From the NCBI GenBank assembly GCA_964565895.1, contig CAZMGT010000039.1:1-36286 (forward strand): 36,286 nucleotides of DNA, given 5' to 3'. Positions 16,141-26,697 of this stretch are shown one piece after another. How positions within the stretch are numbered: position 1 is the stretch's first letter; each line of letters starts with the position of its first letter. A program made the translations under genes and the position numbers. Below the pieces are notes generated by a model that searched no databases, was not told the origin of the DNA, and saw only the letters and a list, made by a program, of their open reading frames with translations. The DNA is from CAZMGT01 sp964565895. GTDB taxonomy: Bacteria > Armatimonadota > Zipacnadia > UBA1398 > CAZMGT01.

Positions 16141-17598
16141 ATGGACAACCAAAACAGGCGCCGGCGTGTTCCGCCGCGGCAGTTTCCAGGTAGCCTGTGG
16201 ATCGCCCTTCTGGGCGTCGTGTCGATCGGCCTTCTGGTGTGGGCTAACCGCTTGTGGTGCACCACTTGCGCCAGAGAGGAAATAGTGCGCTCGCTGGCCG
16301 ACGTGACCTATGACCTAGGCGAAGCGGTTGTCGCTCTAGAACGCGCCTCCAGCAGCCCCTCGCAAGACGCCTTCGGGCAAGTGCACCAGTATCTCACAAG
16401 CGCCCAGCGGACCGTGGACCGCCTGGCCACGGAGTGCCCCGTGGGCGCCGACCGCCGCGTGCTTTCGCGCGTCCGCCGGCTAAAGCGCACGTTAGACGAC
16501 TTTTACTCCGCCGCGCAGAAGACCGCCGCGGGACAAGAAGCCGCCGGTGAGGGCGGCGCGTCGCCTACCTCCCAAGCGACTAACCTTCTCCTCCGCGCTG
16601 TGCGCGACGCCGACGCGGTCATCGGGGTGCTTAACGAGCGCATCGGCGCCGAGCGGCCCATCGAGGAGGGTCTGTACCAAATCGTCCTCCTCCTGTGGAG
16701 CGTGGTCGTCGTCCTCGTTACCGTGGCACTTGTTCGTGGAGAAAAGAAGCGCCGCGAGGCCCAGGAGCAGTTGGCCCGCTATAGCGAGCGCCTGGAGGAG
16801 CTCGTGCAAGAGCGCGCCGCCGAGCTGCAAAAGGCCTATGAGGAGCTGCGCGAGCACCGCGAGCACCTCGAGGTGCTCGTCCGCCAGCGCACGGCCCACC
16901 TAGACGCGATCAACCGCGAGCTCGAGGCGTTTACCTATGCCGTGTCGCACGACTTGCGCGCGCCGCTGCGCGCGGTATATGGGTTTTGCCGGGCGCTCGC
17001 CGAGGACTACGGCGAGGAGCTGGACCAGCGAGCCAACGACTACCTCGACCGCGTGTGCCACGCCGCGGAGCGCATGGGGCAGCTAATCGAGGATCTGCTA
17101 AACCTGTCGCGCATCTCGCGCGGGGAGCTGCGCCGGGAGGATGTGGACCTAACGACCCTTGCCCGCGAGGTAGCCGCTGAGCTGCAGGAGCGCGAGCCCA
17201 AGCGCAGCGTGCAGTTTGTCATCGCCGAGGGGCTGGCCGCGCGGGGCGATCCGCGGCTGTTGCGCGTGGTGTTGGAAAACCTGCTGGGCAATGCCTGGAA
17301 GTTCACGGCGAACCGGCCCCAGGCGCGCATCGAGTTTGGCGCGCAGGAGAAGCAGGGCCAGCGCGTGTTTTTCGTGCGCGACAACGGCGTGGGATTTGAC
17401 ATGGCCTATGCCGAGAAGCTATTCGTTCCTTTTCAGCGGCTGCACAGCCCAAGCAAGTTCGAGGGCAGCGGTATTGGCCTGGCCACGGTGCAACGCATCA
17501 TCCACCGCCACGGGGGAAGAATTTGGGCAGAGGGGGAGCCGGAGCGTGGGGCGACGTTCTACTTCACGCTCGAGCAAGCAGCGGAGCTGGAGGAGTGA
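16141..17598 (+). CDS. Membrane sensor histidine kinase (HisKA/HATPase)
   Basis: A 485-residue protein. TM1 (19-35) and TM2 (178-198) bracket an external helical sensor of about 140 residues, rich in charged heptads and resembling four-helix-bundle sensors. A long coiled coil (200-258) links to HisKA with the phospho-acceptor His270 in YAVSHDLRAPLR. The ATPase domain has the N box ENLLGNAWKF, the G1 box DNGVGFD and the G2 box GSGIGLA. The kinase core resembles those of bacteriophytochrome-type kinases that pair with small receivers, and the next gene is such a receiver, six bases downstream. The ATG at 16141 has no clear ribosome binding site; a GTG at 16135 is possible. The signal sensed is unknown. 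Confidence 0.9.
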   Translation: MDNQNRRRRVPPRQFPGSLWIALLGVVSIGLLVWANRLWCTTCAREEIVRSLADVTYDLGEAVVALERASSSPSQDAFGQVHQYLTSAQRTVDRLATECPVGADRRVLSRVRRLKRTLDDFYSAAQKTAAGQEAAGEGGASPTSQATNLLLRAVRDADAVIGVLNERIGAERPIEEGLYQIVLLLWSVVVVLVTVALVRGEKKRREAQEQLARYSERLEELVQERAAELQKAYEELREHREHLEVLVRQRTAHLDAINRELEAFTYAVSHDLRAPLRAVYGFCRALAEDYGEELDQRANDYLDRVCHAAERMGQLIEDLLNLSRISRGELRREDVDLTTLAREVAAELQEREPKRSVQFVIAEGLAARGDPRLLRVVLENLLGNAWKFTANRPQARIEFGAQEKQGQRVFFVRDNGVGFDMAYAEKLFVPFQRLHSPSKFEGSGIGLATVQRIIHRHGGRIWAEGEPERGATFYFTLEQAAELEE

Positions 17599-17604
17599 GG
17601 TGGC

Positions 17605-18048
17605 ATGAGACGGGGTATTTTGCTCCTAGTGGAGGATGATCCGAACGACGAAGAGCTAACAATACGAGCGTTAAGAAAGAATAACATCGCCAATGAAATC
17701 GTTGTTGTGCGCGACGGAGAGGAGGCGTTGGATTTTCTCTTTGGCCAGGGCAAGTATGCCGGACGGGACACGAGCGTTTTGCCCGACGTCGTGCTACTTG
17801 ACCTGCGCCTGCCCAAGCTCGACGGCCTGGAGGTTCTCCAGCGCATACGCGCCGACGAGCGCACAAAAACTTTGCCCGTGGTAGTGCTCACTTCCTCGGA
17901 CGAGGAGCAGGACATGGTAGACAGCTACAAATTCGGGGCGAATAGTTACGTACGCAAGCCAGTCGATTTTCTTGAGTTCGCCAGCGCCGTGCGCGAGCTG
18001 GGTTTGTACTGGCTGTTGCTTAACGAGCCCCCACCATCGGGAGGGTGA
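17605..18048 (+). CDS. Single-domain response regulator (Rcp1-like receiver)
   Basis: A 147-residue protein that is all receiver domain. The acidic pocket is VEDDPND (9-15), the phospho-acceptor is Asp66 in LLDLRLPKLDG, the switch residues are LTSSDEEQD, and the conserved lysine is in YVRKPVDF. There is no output domain, so it should act as a phosphate shuttle or by protein contact. It starts seven bases after the kinase stop with a GGAGTGAGG site, and the hybrid kinase starts five bases after its end. It is probably the direct partner of the upstream kinase and a relay to the hybrid kinase. The AT-richer codons in its first 30 residues differ slightly from its neighbours. Confidence 0.93.
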   Translation: MRRGILLLVEDDPNDEELTIRALRKNNIANEIVVVRDGEEALDFLFGQGKYAGRDTSVLPDVVLLDLRLPKLDGLEVLQRIRADERTKTLPVVVLTSSDEEQDMVDSYKFGANSYVRKPVDFLEFASAVRELGLYWLLLNEPPPSGG

Positions 18049-18052
18049 GCCG

Positions 18053-20428
18053 GTGGCCGAGCAGTTGCGCGTGTTGCTGGTCGAGGATTCCGAGGACGAC
18101 GCCCTGCTTATCCTGCGCGAGCTAGAACGGGGAGGATATGAAGTCTCCGCCCAACGGGTTGTCAGCGAACAGGAGATGCGTGAGGCGCTCGACCGGCAAC
18201 CGTGGGACGTGGTCATATTGGACTACCACGTTCCTGGGTTTGGCGCGCTGCCCGCGCTCGCTGTGCTGAACGAGAAAAACCTGGACTTGCCGACGGTCGT
18301 CGTCTCCGGCGCCGTGGGCGAGGAGAAGGCCGCCGAGGTTATGCGCCTCGGCGCACACGACCTTGTGCTTAAAGACAACCTTTCGCGCTTGCTTCCCGCG
18401 GTAGAGCGCGAGCTGCGCGAGGCCGAGGAACGCCGCCGCCGGCGCCTCGCCGAGCAGGAGCTGCGCGAGAGCGAAGAGCGCTATCGCCTGCATTTCAACC
18501 ACGTGCGCGATCTCATCTATGCTGTGGACCAGGACTCGCGCCTGACGAGCGTCTCGCCCTCTGTGCGGCAGCTGCTTGGCTATGCGCCGGAGGAACTCGT
18601 CGGCCAGCGCCTGGAGGATACGCAAATTCTCGCCCCCGAGTCGCTGCGCCACGCCCTGGCGCAGCTCGCCCGCCAGCAAGACGGCGATGCCTCGAGCTCG
18701 ACGACGGAGTACGAGTTTGTCGCAAAAGACGGCGCGCCCCTCTACGCCGAGGTCACCAGCGCGCCGCTCTTTCGCCACGGGCGGCCCTGTGGCATGGTGA
18801 GCGTGGCGCGCGACGTTAGCGAGCGCAAGCGCGCGGAGGAGGAGCTGCGCAAGGAGCGCGACTTTAACAAAAAGCTCATCGAGGCCTCGCCCGCGTTCTT
18901 CGTCGCCATCTCCCCCGAGCTAAAGACAATCATGATGAACCAGGTAATGCTCAACGCGCTGGGCTATACCCTGGGCGAGGTCGTGGGCACGCATTATCTA
19001 AACAAGTTTGTCCCCGAGCGCGAGCGCCCCGCTGTGCTTCAGGTGTTTAACGACCTGCGCTACAAGAAGGTCTCCACGGTTAACGAAAACCACGTGCTTA
19101 CTAAGGACGGCCGGGAGCTGCTCGTGGAGTGGCACGGGATGCCCGTGGTCGGGGAAAACGGCGAGCTGGAGTTTTTCTTCGGCCTGGGCCTGGACATTAC
19201 CGAGCGCAAGCGCGCCGAGGAGGAGCAGCGCAAGCTTCAGGAGCAACTGCGCCAGGCGCAAAAGATGGAGGCCATCGGCACCCTTGCCGGCGGCGTGGCC
19301 CACGACTTTAACAACATCCTCACCGGCATCCTCGGCCAGGCGCAGATGCTTAAGCTGCACTCCTCCCCGGGCAGCGAGGCCTACGAGGCAGCGCAGGTGA
19401 TCGAAAAGGCCGCCCAGCGCGGAGCCCAGCTTACCCAGCAGCTCCTCGGCTTTGCCCGCAAAGGCCAAATGCAAAACGTCCTCGTTGACCTACACGAGGT
19501 TATCGGAGACGTCATCCAGCTCCTCAGCCGCACGATCCCCAAGAACATCTCCATCGTCAAGGAGTTCCACGCTCCGCGGGCGACGATAATCGGCGACCCC
19601 GGGCAAATGGAGCAAATGCTCCTTAACCTGGCGATTAACGCGCGCGACGCGATGCCCGAGGGGGGCGAGCTGAAGTTCGCTACCGAACTTGTGCGGATCG
19701 AGGCCAGCTATGTGCGCACCCACGCGGACATCGAACGCGGCGAATACGTCTGCGTAAGCGTCGCGGACACAGGCTGCGGCATTCCCAAGGAGATCCAGCC
19801 GCGTATCTTCGAGCCGTTTTTTACAACAAAGGAGCCCGGCGAGGGCACGGGCATGGGCCTGGCCATGGTCTACGGGATCGTCAAGAGCCACAAGGGGACG
19901 ATCGAAGTGGCCAGCGAGGTGGGGCAGGGGACGACGTTTAAGATCTACCTTCCCCTCGCCGAACAGCCGGACAAGGCGGAGCGCCCGGAGCGCGAGGAGG
20001 TGTTCGCGCGCGGCTCCGGCCGCATCCTCCTCGTCGACGACGAAGAGCTTATCCGCGACATCGGCCGCGACATCCTCAACCACCTCGGCTATGAGGTCGT
20101 TACCGCGGCCGACGGCGAGCAGGCCGTGGAGTACTACAAGGAGCACGCGGACGAGATCGACTTGGTGATCATCGACATGATCATGCCGCGCATGGACGGG
20201 CGGAAGTGCTTCCGCAAGCTAAAGGAGATTAACCCCAACGTAAAGGCCGTGCTCTCCACGGGCTACGCGGTAGATGCCTTGGCCCAGGAGCTGCTCGAGG
20301 AGGGGATGATGGGCTATGTGCAAAAGCCCTATCGTATCGAGCAGCTCGCGGAGACCGTCGCCCGGGCGATCGCCGGAAAGCCCCCCGCGGAAAACTCCGA
20401 CCGCGCGGAGGACGCCTCCGACAGCTAG
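18053..20428 (+). CDS. Hybrid sensor histidine kinase, REC-PAS-PAS-HisKA-HATPase-REC
   Basis: A 791-residue cytoplasmic protein from a GTG at 18053 with GGGAGGG upstream. REC1 (4-120) has phospho-acceptor Asp57 (VVILDYHVP). PAS1 spans about 142-262 and PAS2 about 272-388, each ending in a DISERKRAEE-type linker. HisKA has His417 (GGVAHDFNNIL), the class common in NtrB-like hybrid kinases. HATPase_c follows with NLAINARDAMP, DTGCGIP and GTGMGLAMV. REC2 (about 660-780) has Asp708 (VIIDMIMPRMDG). A receiver at each end suits it to take phosphate from the small receiver or membrane kinase and pass it on. The final output protein is not in this window. No membrane segment is seen, so the PAS domains would sense an internal cue. 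Its stop shares CTAG with the convergent glycosidase gene. Confidence 0.94.
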   Translation: MAEQLRVLLVEDSEDDALLILRELERGGYEVSAQRVVSEQEMREALDRQPWDVVILDYHVPGFGALPALAVLNEKNLDLPTVVVSGAVGEEKAAEVMRLGAHDLVLKDNLSRLLPAVERELREAEERRRRRLAEQELRESEERYRLHFNHVRDLIYAVDQDSRLTSVSPSVRQLLGYAPEELVGQRLEDTQILAPESLRHALAQLARQQDGDASSSTTEYEFVAKDGAPLYAEVTSAPLFRHGRPCGMVSVARDVSERKRAEEELRKERDFNKKLIEASPAFFVAISPELKTIMMNQVMLNALGYTLGEVVGTHYLNKFVPERERPAVLQVFNDLRYKKVSTVNENHVLTKDGRELLVEWHGMPVVGENGELEFFFGLGLDITERKRAEEEQRKLQEQLRQAQKMEAIGTLAGGVAHDFNNILTGILGQAQMLKLHSSPGSEAYEAAQVIEKAAQRGAQLTQQLLGFARKGQMQNVLVDLHEVIGDVIQLLSRTIPKNISIVKEFHAPRATIIGDPGQMEQMLLNLAINARDAMPEGGELKFATELVRIEASYVRTHADIERGEYVCVSVADTGCGIPKEIQPRIFEPFFTTKEPGEGTGMGLAMVYGIVKSHKGTIEVASEVGQGTTFKIYLPLAEQPDKAERPEREEVFARGSGRILLVDDEELIRDIGRDILNHLGYEVVTAADGEQAVEYYKEHADEIDLVIIDMIMPRMDGRKCFRKLKEINPNVKAVLSTGYAVDALAQELLEEGMMGYVQKPYRIEQLAETVARAIAGKPPAENSDRAEDASDS

Positions 20429-23400
20429 CCCCCGATGGGCTTTAGGGGGAGCGTCCAGCGGTTAAACGTTCCCCGAGCGAAATAGCGCCGGTGCGCTTTT
20501 TCCACGTACGATTCGCGCAAGCTGCCATCGGGCTGGGGGCGGACGGTGCCCCGCAGCGAATAATAGTGCCAGTGCCAGCGGAACTGGTCGAACAGCTTGA
20601 AGAAGTCGAGCATCATCGTCTCCGCGCAGCGGTTGTTAAACGGGTCGTTTTTCGTCTGCTCAAATCCCCCGAACTCCCCCAGGTGAATGGGCACATGGTG
20701 CTCGATGCTGAACTTAATCGCGGGCAGCCAGTGCTCCACGATGTTGCGGATGTCGTTTTGTAGGTTGGGCCAGCGCGGGGGCAGGCGATAGTCGTAGTCG
20801 TGGAAGCTGTATACGGTGAGCGGGTCGCCGGTAACCTCGAGGTTCACGAATTGGTCTACCGAGGCGAAGCTGTGCGGGGTCTCGATATAGATGAGATGCT
20901 TTTTGTCAATGCTGCGAATGATCTCGGTGAGTTTTTTCACCACTGGGTTGTAGCGATCGGGGGGCATGTTCGCCGGCTCGTTGATTAGGTCATAGGCGAC
21001 CAGCTCCGCGGGGTAGTCCTTACACCACTGGGCGATCGTGCGATAGTGCTCGTAGACTTGCTCGCTGTTCCCCAAGCGGTTGTCGATGTTAAAGCAGTGC
21101 TGAATGCCCCGCTCGACACACCATGCGACCATGCGCTTGGCGGCCTCGCCGCGCTGGTTGTGCTGCGGGCGGTAGCTGTTTGCCCCCGTGGCGGCCACGG
21201 CCTCGATCTCCTTAATGTTCCCCGGCACGCCGATATCTACCCCGCTGAAGCAGAACGAGGTGAACCCGCCAAACCGCGGAAAGCGCTGCCGCGGGATGCG
21301 ATAGCGGATATACTCCCGCCCCAAGCAGGCGCGAAACTCCCCCCACTCGCCCATGTCGTACTCCAGCCGGCGAACTTCTTCGGGCACGCGCACGCCGGGA
21401 TAGTTCGTGCGCAGGGCAAAGCTCGCCAGCGGGGGTAGGGGGGCAATGCGCAGGGGCTCTGTGCCCCAGGCGTCGCGGAAAATGCGGTAGTTGTAAACGT
21501 CTACCACGTCCAACGCCTTAGGGCCGTCGCGCGCGGGCCGCTCTACCTCGGTGTAGCTTGTGGGATAGGCGAGGCAAGCGCGCGACCAAAAGCGCAGGCG
21601 CTTGAGCTGCTCCGGCGAAAGGTGCCCGGGGAACTTGCCCACCTTGCCCCGCAGCGGGCGAATGGCGAATACCTGCGCCCCGGCCTGCGCAAAGCGCACG
21701 GTAAGTTGAGATACCCCGCGCTGGTCCACGTTGGCGGTGATGAGCTTTGGCGCGTCGACGAACACCAGCTCAATGGGTAGGTCGCGCAGCCCAGGCGCGC
21801 TCTCTAGCCAAAGCAACAGCCAGTTTTCCGAAAGAGGGCCGTCCTTTTGCACGTCGTAGATGCTCAGCGCGCCGGTGATTTTGCGCGCCACCTGCTGGCC
21901 CCCTAAGAACATCACGGCGTGCGTGGGGCCCTTGCTTCCCCGCGCGCCCCAGCCCCACAGGGTAAGCTCCGTGCCGCCCACGGTTAGCAGGGCCGCCGGG
22001 GAGAGGGGGCTGAGGTAAATTTTCGTCCGCGGCGCTTGCTCTGCCGCGCGTTTTTCAAAGGCGTCCTTCAGCGCCGGGCAGCGCAGCTCAATATGCCCCA
22101 CGAGCGACGTCCCGCGGCAGTCGTAAACGCGCAAAGCAATGGCGTTGTAGCCCCCGAAGTGCACCAGCTCCTTGGGGATCTTGTATTGCCGCGGGACGGC
22201 CCACCAGCGCTTGGTCTTCGCGCCGGTGTGCCCGATTTGCTTGCCGTTGAAATACGCCCAGTCCCAGTCGTCAACGGCGCTAATGTATAGCTCAAGGTCG
22301 TTGCCCGCCCATTCCTCGGGGATCTTCAGCGTTTTGCGATACCAGGCGAAGCCGTTGTAGGGGCCGTCGGTGCCTTCGTTAACGCCGGGATAGGGGCTTT
22401 GCGCGGTGGCCTTGGGGTTGGGCTCGATAATCCCTTGCCGCTCCCAGCTTCCCGGCACGTTTAGCTCCTGCCACTGGTTTTCGATGTTATAGCCAAACGT
22501 ATGCCGCGCTTCCTCAAGCCCCACGTTTTCGGGATCCGTGCGAAAGCGCCACTTGCCGTCTAGGTTCATCTTCCACGAGAGCGTAGGCGGGTTAATGTTA
22601 ACCCCCCACTCCGTGGGGTTGCTGTCGAGCAGGCGCGGGGTATCGATCCACCCAAACGGGTTGCTCACCGCGGTGTTGAGGTCGTTGACGACAAGCCCCG
22701 CTTTGGCCTGCTTGAGCCTGCGCACAACTGGTTGCAGGAGGCGCAGGGCCTCGGCCCCGCGGAGCTTCTCCAGCTCCGCCCGCGCCCGGGGGAGCACCTG
22801 GCGCGCGGCGTGGGCCGCCTGCTGGAGCCGGGCAAGCCCCTGCTCCTCGCCGAGCAGGCGCAGGGCGACGAGGTGGTTGGCGTAGTTGTTCGACTCGTCA
22901 AGCGCGCGGACATAAAGCGTTAGCGCCTCGGTCATATCCGCAAGCTGGCCCACGGCGCGCGCCGCGGCGCGGTGCCTGCGCCCTGGCTCGCCGTCCGCTT
23001 TGCCTGCCGCGCGCAGGGGCTGCTCGCGCGCCTTGGCTAGGGCGTCTGAGGCGGGGCCGACGAGCTTCAGCGCGCGCGCCGCGGTATCGGTTATCCACTG
23101 GGGCAGGCGATATGCGCCGGCGAAGCCAAACGCCTCCCAGTCGTCAACAACAATGCCCTTTTGCGCAAGCAGCTCCAGCCGCCACTGGGCCTCGGCGATC
23201 GTTTTGTCCATGCGCTCAAGCTCCGCGGGGGCGCAGATGGCGACGAGATCCGGCGGTTTTGTAGAAAACTCGCGCCCGGCCACGGCGAACCATTGGGAGT
23301 CGTCGAACTCGGGCTTTTGGCAGGGGTGAAGCTCGACGTTGGTCAGCGGCGGAAACTTTTGCACGCGCCACCGTTCGGCGCGGGAGAGGATGGGCTGGCT

Positions 23401-23841
23401 CGTGCCGTCGGCAAACTGCACCAGGCCGTTTAGGGCAAGCCCGCCGCTTGTCGCGCTAATTACGATGACGTTTTTCCCCGGGCGGAGATATGGGGTGAGG
23501 TCCAGCGGGATGTGCCCGTGGGGCTTGTCCTCGCTGGGGCGCATCCACGTTTTCACGAGCTGGCCGTTGACGTAGACGTAGGCGTACCAGTCGAGGTCGA
23601 GGTAGGCCCCGGCGCGGGCGATGGGCTTGTCGGGAAGCGTGAGCACGGTGCGGTAGAGGATGGGGCAGGTTTTGAACTTGTTCTTGTGCCAATAAAGCGA
23701 CCCTGGGGGAAACTGGGGCTCTTTGCTGCCCCAGTCTGGGCTGAGCCACTGCTGGCAGGGGGCGGCTACGGAAAGCAGCAGGGCGGCGATTATCGCTCCC
23801 AAAGCAATGGTTCCGAGCGATATTTTGCGGCGCTTGCTCAT
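20425..23841 (-). CDS. Large exported GH5-type glycoside hydrolase with GH2-like sugar-binding regions
   Basis: A 1138-residue protein. The ATG at 23841 has GAGAGGCAG before it and starts a signal/anchor helix (about residues 8-27); upstream in-frame codons are ignored. Residues about 40-130 and 430-620 look like two GH2-type jelly rolls (PILYRTVLTLP; GFAWYRKTLKIPEEW; YFNGKQIGHTG). A helical segment (about 230-400) separates them. The C-terminal third is a TIM barrel of the GH5/cellulase superfamily, with probable acid/base Glu955 in DLINEPANMP and nucleophile Glu1056 in HLGEFGGFE. It should cleave a beta-linked glycan outside the cytoplasm; the exact substrate is unknown. galK lies just upstream on the same strand, which is compatible with a galactose-containing substrate, but that link is inference. 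Confidence 0.88.
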   Translation of the reverse strand: MSKRRKISLGTIALGAIIAALLLSVAAPCQQWLSPDWGSKEPQFPPGSLYWHKNKFKTCPILYRTVLTLPDKPIARAGAYLDLDWYAYVYVNGQLVKTWMRPSEDKPHGHIPLDLTPYLRPGKNVIVISATSGGLALNGLVQFADGTSQPILSRAERWRVQKFPPLTNVELHPCQKPEFDDSQWFAVAGREFSTKPPDLVAICAPAELERMDKTIAEAQWRLELLAQKGIVVDDWEAFGFAGAYRLPQWITDTAARALKLVGPASDALAKAREQPLRAAGKADGEPGRRHRAAARAVGQLADMTEALTLYVRALDESNNYANHLVALRLLGEEQGLARLQQAAHAARQVLPRARAELEKLRGAEALRLLQPVVRRLKQAKAGLVVNDLNTAVSNPFGWIDTPRLLDSNPTEWGVNINPPTLSWKMNLDGKWRFRTDPENVGLEEARHTFGYNIENQWQELNVPGSWERQGIIEPNPKATAQSPYPGVNEGTDGPYNGFAWYRKTLKIPEEWAGNDLELYISAVDDWDWAYFNGKQIGHTGAKTKRWWAVPRQYKIPKELVHFGGYNAIALRVYDCRGTSLVGHIELRCPALKDAFEKRAAEQAPRTKIYLSPLSPAALLTVGGTELTLWGWGARGSKGPTHAVMFLGGQQVARKITGALSIYDVQKDGPLSENWLLLWLESAPGLRDLPIELVFVDAPKLITANVDQRGVSQLTVRFAQAGAQVFAIRPLRGKVGKFPGHLSPEQLKRLRFWSRACLAYPTSYTEVERPARDGPKALDVVDVYNYRIFRDAWGTEPLRIAPLPPLASFALRTNYPGVRVPEEVRRLEYDMGEWGEFRACLGREYIRYRIPRQRFPRFGGFTSFCFSGVDIGVPGNIKEIEAVAATGANSYRPQHNQRGEAAKRMVAWCVERGIQHCFNIDNRLGNSEQVYEHYRTIAQWCKDYPAELVAYDLINEPANMPPDRYNPVVKKLTEIIRSIDKKHLIYIETPHSFASVDQFVNLEVTGDPLTVYSFHDYDYRLPPRWPNLQNDIRNIVEHWLPAIKFSIEHHVPIHLGEFGGFEQTKNDPFNNRCAETMMLDFFKLFDQFRWHWHYYSLRGTVRPQPDGSLRESYVEKAHRRYFARGTFNRWTLPLKPIGG

Positions 23842-23905
23842 CTGCCTCTCGCCCCTCACTGCACCCCCGCGGCGCCGCAGCGCCGGCGAGGCGGTGTCCT
23901 TCGCG

Positions 23906-25084
<1,179 letters not shown>

Positions 25085-25173
25085 GCTCCCGACCTCCCGC
25101 GAGTTGCTGCAAAGGAGGACTTCGGCAGGCACAGAAAAACTCCTTGACCGAACACAGCGCGAGGTGTCCGCCC

Positions 25174-26697
25174 ATGCCCCTGTGGCTCGTCCTTGCCCTT
25201 TCCCTCTGCGCCGCGCCCGCGCAGGAGCTGCCCTGCGCCGTGGTGCGCAGCGCGGCGCTCGTCTCCGGCGAGCGGGTAAGCGTCGCTTGGAACCCCCAGG
25301 GCACGGCCATTGCCTTCGTCGAGCGGCGCTACGTCGGGCGCGACTTTACCCACCAAACGATCTGGCTCTTAGACATGCAAACGATGCTCACGCGAATGGT
25401 CGGCGAGCAGGGCAAGTGCACCTCGCCGTGCTTCAGCCCGGACGGCTCGGAGCTGTGCTATATCCGCGTAACGCGCCCGCTCCGCAACCAGGGCGACCTG
25501 GTCGTGGCCAGCGTGGACGGCAGGCGCGAGCGCTTGGTTTTCGCCCGCGGCGACGCGTTTGACCCGAAATGGCGGCGCACGGGCAAGGAGATCGCCTTTT
25601 TGCGTTTCGTTATGCCCGGCACGCCCGGGGAGAAGAGGACGGGGGTGCGCGCCTGCGCCATTGGGCCGGACGGGACAGGGTATCGCGAGGTCTACTGGTG
25701 GCCGACGAACTTTCCCCCGCGCGAGGCGGCGTGGTCGCCCTCGGGGGCCGCGTTGGCCTATTGGGCGTATACCAAGGAGACGGGCCGCGGGGGCCGGCCC
25801 ATGGTGCGCATGGGGCTGTGGCTGCTCGATATGGAACAGGGGAAACCTCGCCGGCTCACGCTGCCCGAGAACGTGGACCGCATCGGGCGCATCGCCTGGT
25901 CGCCGGACGAGTGCTGGCTTGCCGTAGAGCTGGTTACCGAGGAGGCAAAGCGCCGCGCGGCGCGCGACATTTGGCTCGTGCCCACCGACGGCGGGGCGCC
26001 GCGGGCGCTCGTCGTGGGCAAGCAGGGCGAGGCGCACTATATCCCCACATGGGTCGCCGGCGGGCAAGCGGTGGTTTGCGTGCGGCTAAACTTTCGCGCC
26101 GCGCCCGAGGAACGCTTTGCCCTGCTCTTCGCGCCCGTTGCTGGGGGAGAGATAAGAAAGCTTAAGCTCGCCTGGTCCAAGCCCGTGGACCCGATGCAGG
26201 AGCTGCAGCTTGCCCCCTCGCCCGACGGGAAGATCGTCGTGGTAACCACCGGCCCCGAGCTGCGCTTTTTCGAGCTGGGCACGGAGGAGGAGCGGCGGCG
26301 CATTATTACCTGCGACCGGCTTAAAGCCGTCGCCCGGGCGCTTGTGGACTATGCCAAGCTGCGCGGGGGCCTGCTCCCGCGCCGGGAGGACGCCTTAGGC
26401 AAAGCGCGCGAGGACCCCTACTTTTGGGTGGAGCTGATCAAGGACTTCGTCCACCCCACAAACCTCTACGTGCCGGACGACCCTGAGGCGGACAGCTTGC
26501 CCACGTCGTTCGTCTTCCCCGACTCTGCCCAGGGCGCCAACGTGCTGCAGGGGGGAGCGACAAACGATATGATATTGCTTGAGGAGCGGCCGGGGATTCA
26601 CCCCGGGCCGCGGTTTGCGATAACCATCGGGGGCAAGATCGTCGAGCTGCCCGAGGGGACGAGCAAGGGAGAAGGGCAAGCCGATGAGCCGAAGTAG
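25174..26697 (+). CDS. Exported TolB-like beta-propeller with pseudopilin-like C-terminal segment
   Basis: A 507-residue protein. The ATG at 25174 has GAGGT upstream and begins a signal peptide (MPLWLVLALSLCAAPAQE). Residues about 35-380 hold repeated PD40/WD40-like blades (VAWNPQGTAIAFVE, CFSPDGSELCYIRV, AAWSPSGAALAYWAY, IAWSPDECWLAVELV, LAPSPDGKIVVVTT), as in TolB and DPP-IV propellers. Residues about 385-495 change character. A helix (LKAVARALVDYAKL) is followed by LPTSFVFPDS, DMILLEERPGIHPGPRF and IGGKIVELPEG. That is the C-terminal pattern of pseudopilin-like proteins common in Planctomycetes-type lineages, here without the N-terminal pilin helix. It overlaps the transglutaminase gene by 14 bases. 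Confidence 0.8.
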   Translation: MPLWLVLALSLCAAPAQELPCAVVRSAALVSGERVSVAWNPQGTAIAFVERRYVGRDFTHQTIWLLDMQTMLTRMVGEQGKCTSPCFSPDGSELCYIRVTRPLRNQGDLVVASVDGRRERLVFARGDAFDPKWRRTGKEIAFLRFVMPGTPGEKRTGVRACAIGPDGTGYREVYWWPTNFPPREAAWSPSGAALAYWAYTKETGRGGRPMVRMGLWLLDMEQGKPRRLTLPENVDRIGRIAWSPDECWLAVELVTEEAKRRAARDIWLVPTDGGAPRALVVGKQGEAHYIPTWVAGGQAVVCVRLNFRAAPEERFALLFAPVAGGEIRKLKLAWSKPVDPMQELQLAPSPDGKIVVVTTGPELRFFELGTEEERRRIITCDRLKAVARALVDYAKLRGGLLPRREDALGKAREDPYFWVELIKDFVHPTNLYVPDDPEADSLPTSFVFPDSAQGANVLQGGATNDMILLEERPGIHPGPRFAITIGGKIVELPEGTSKGEGQADEPK

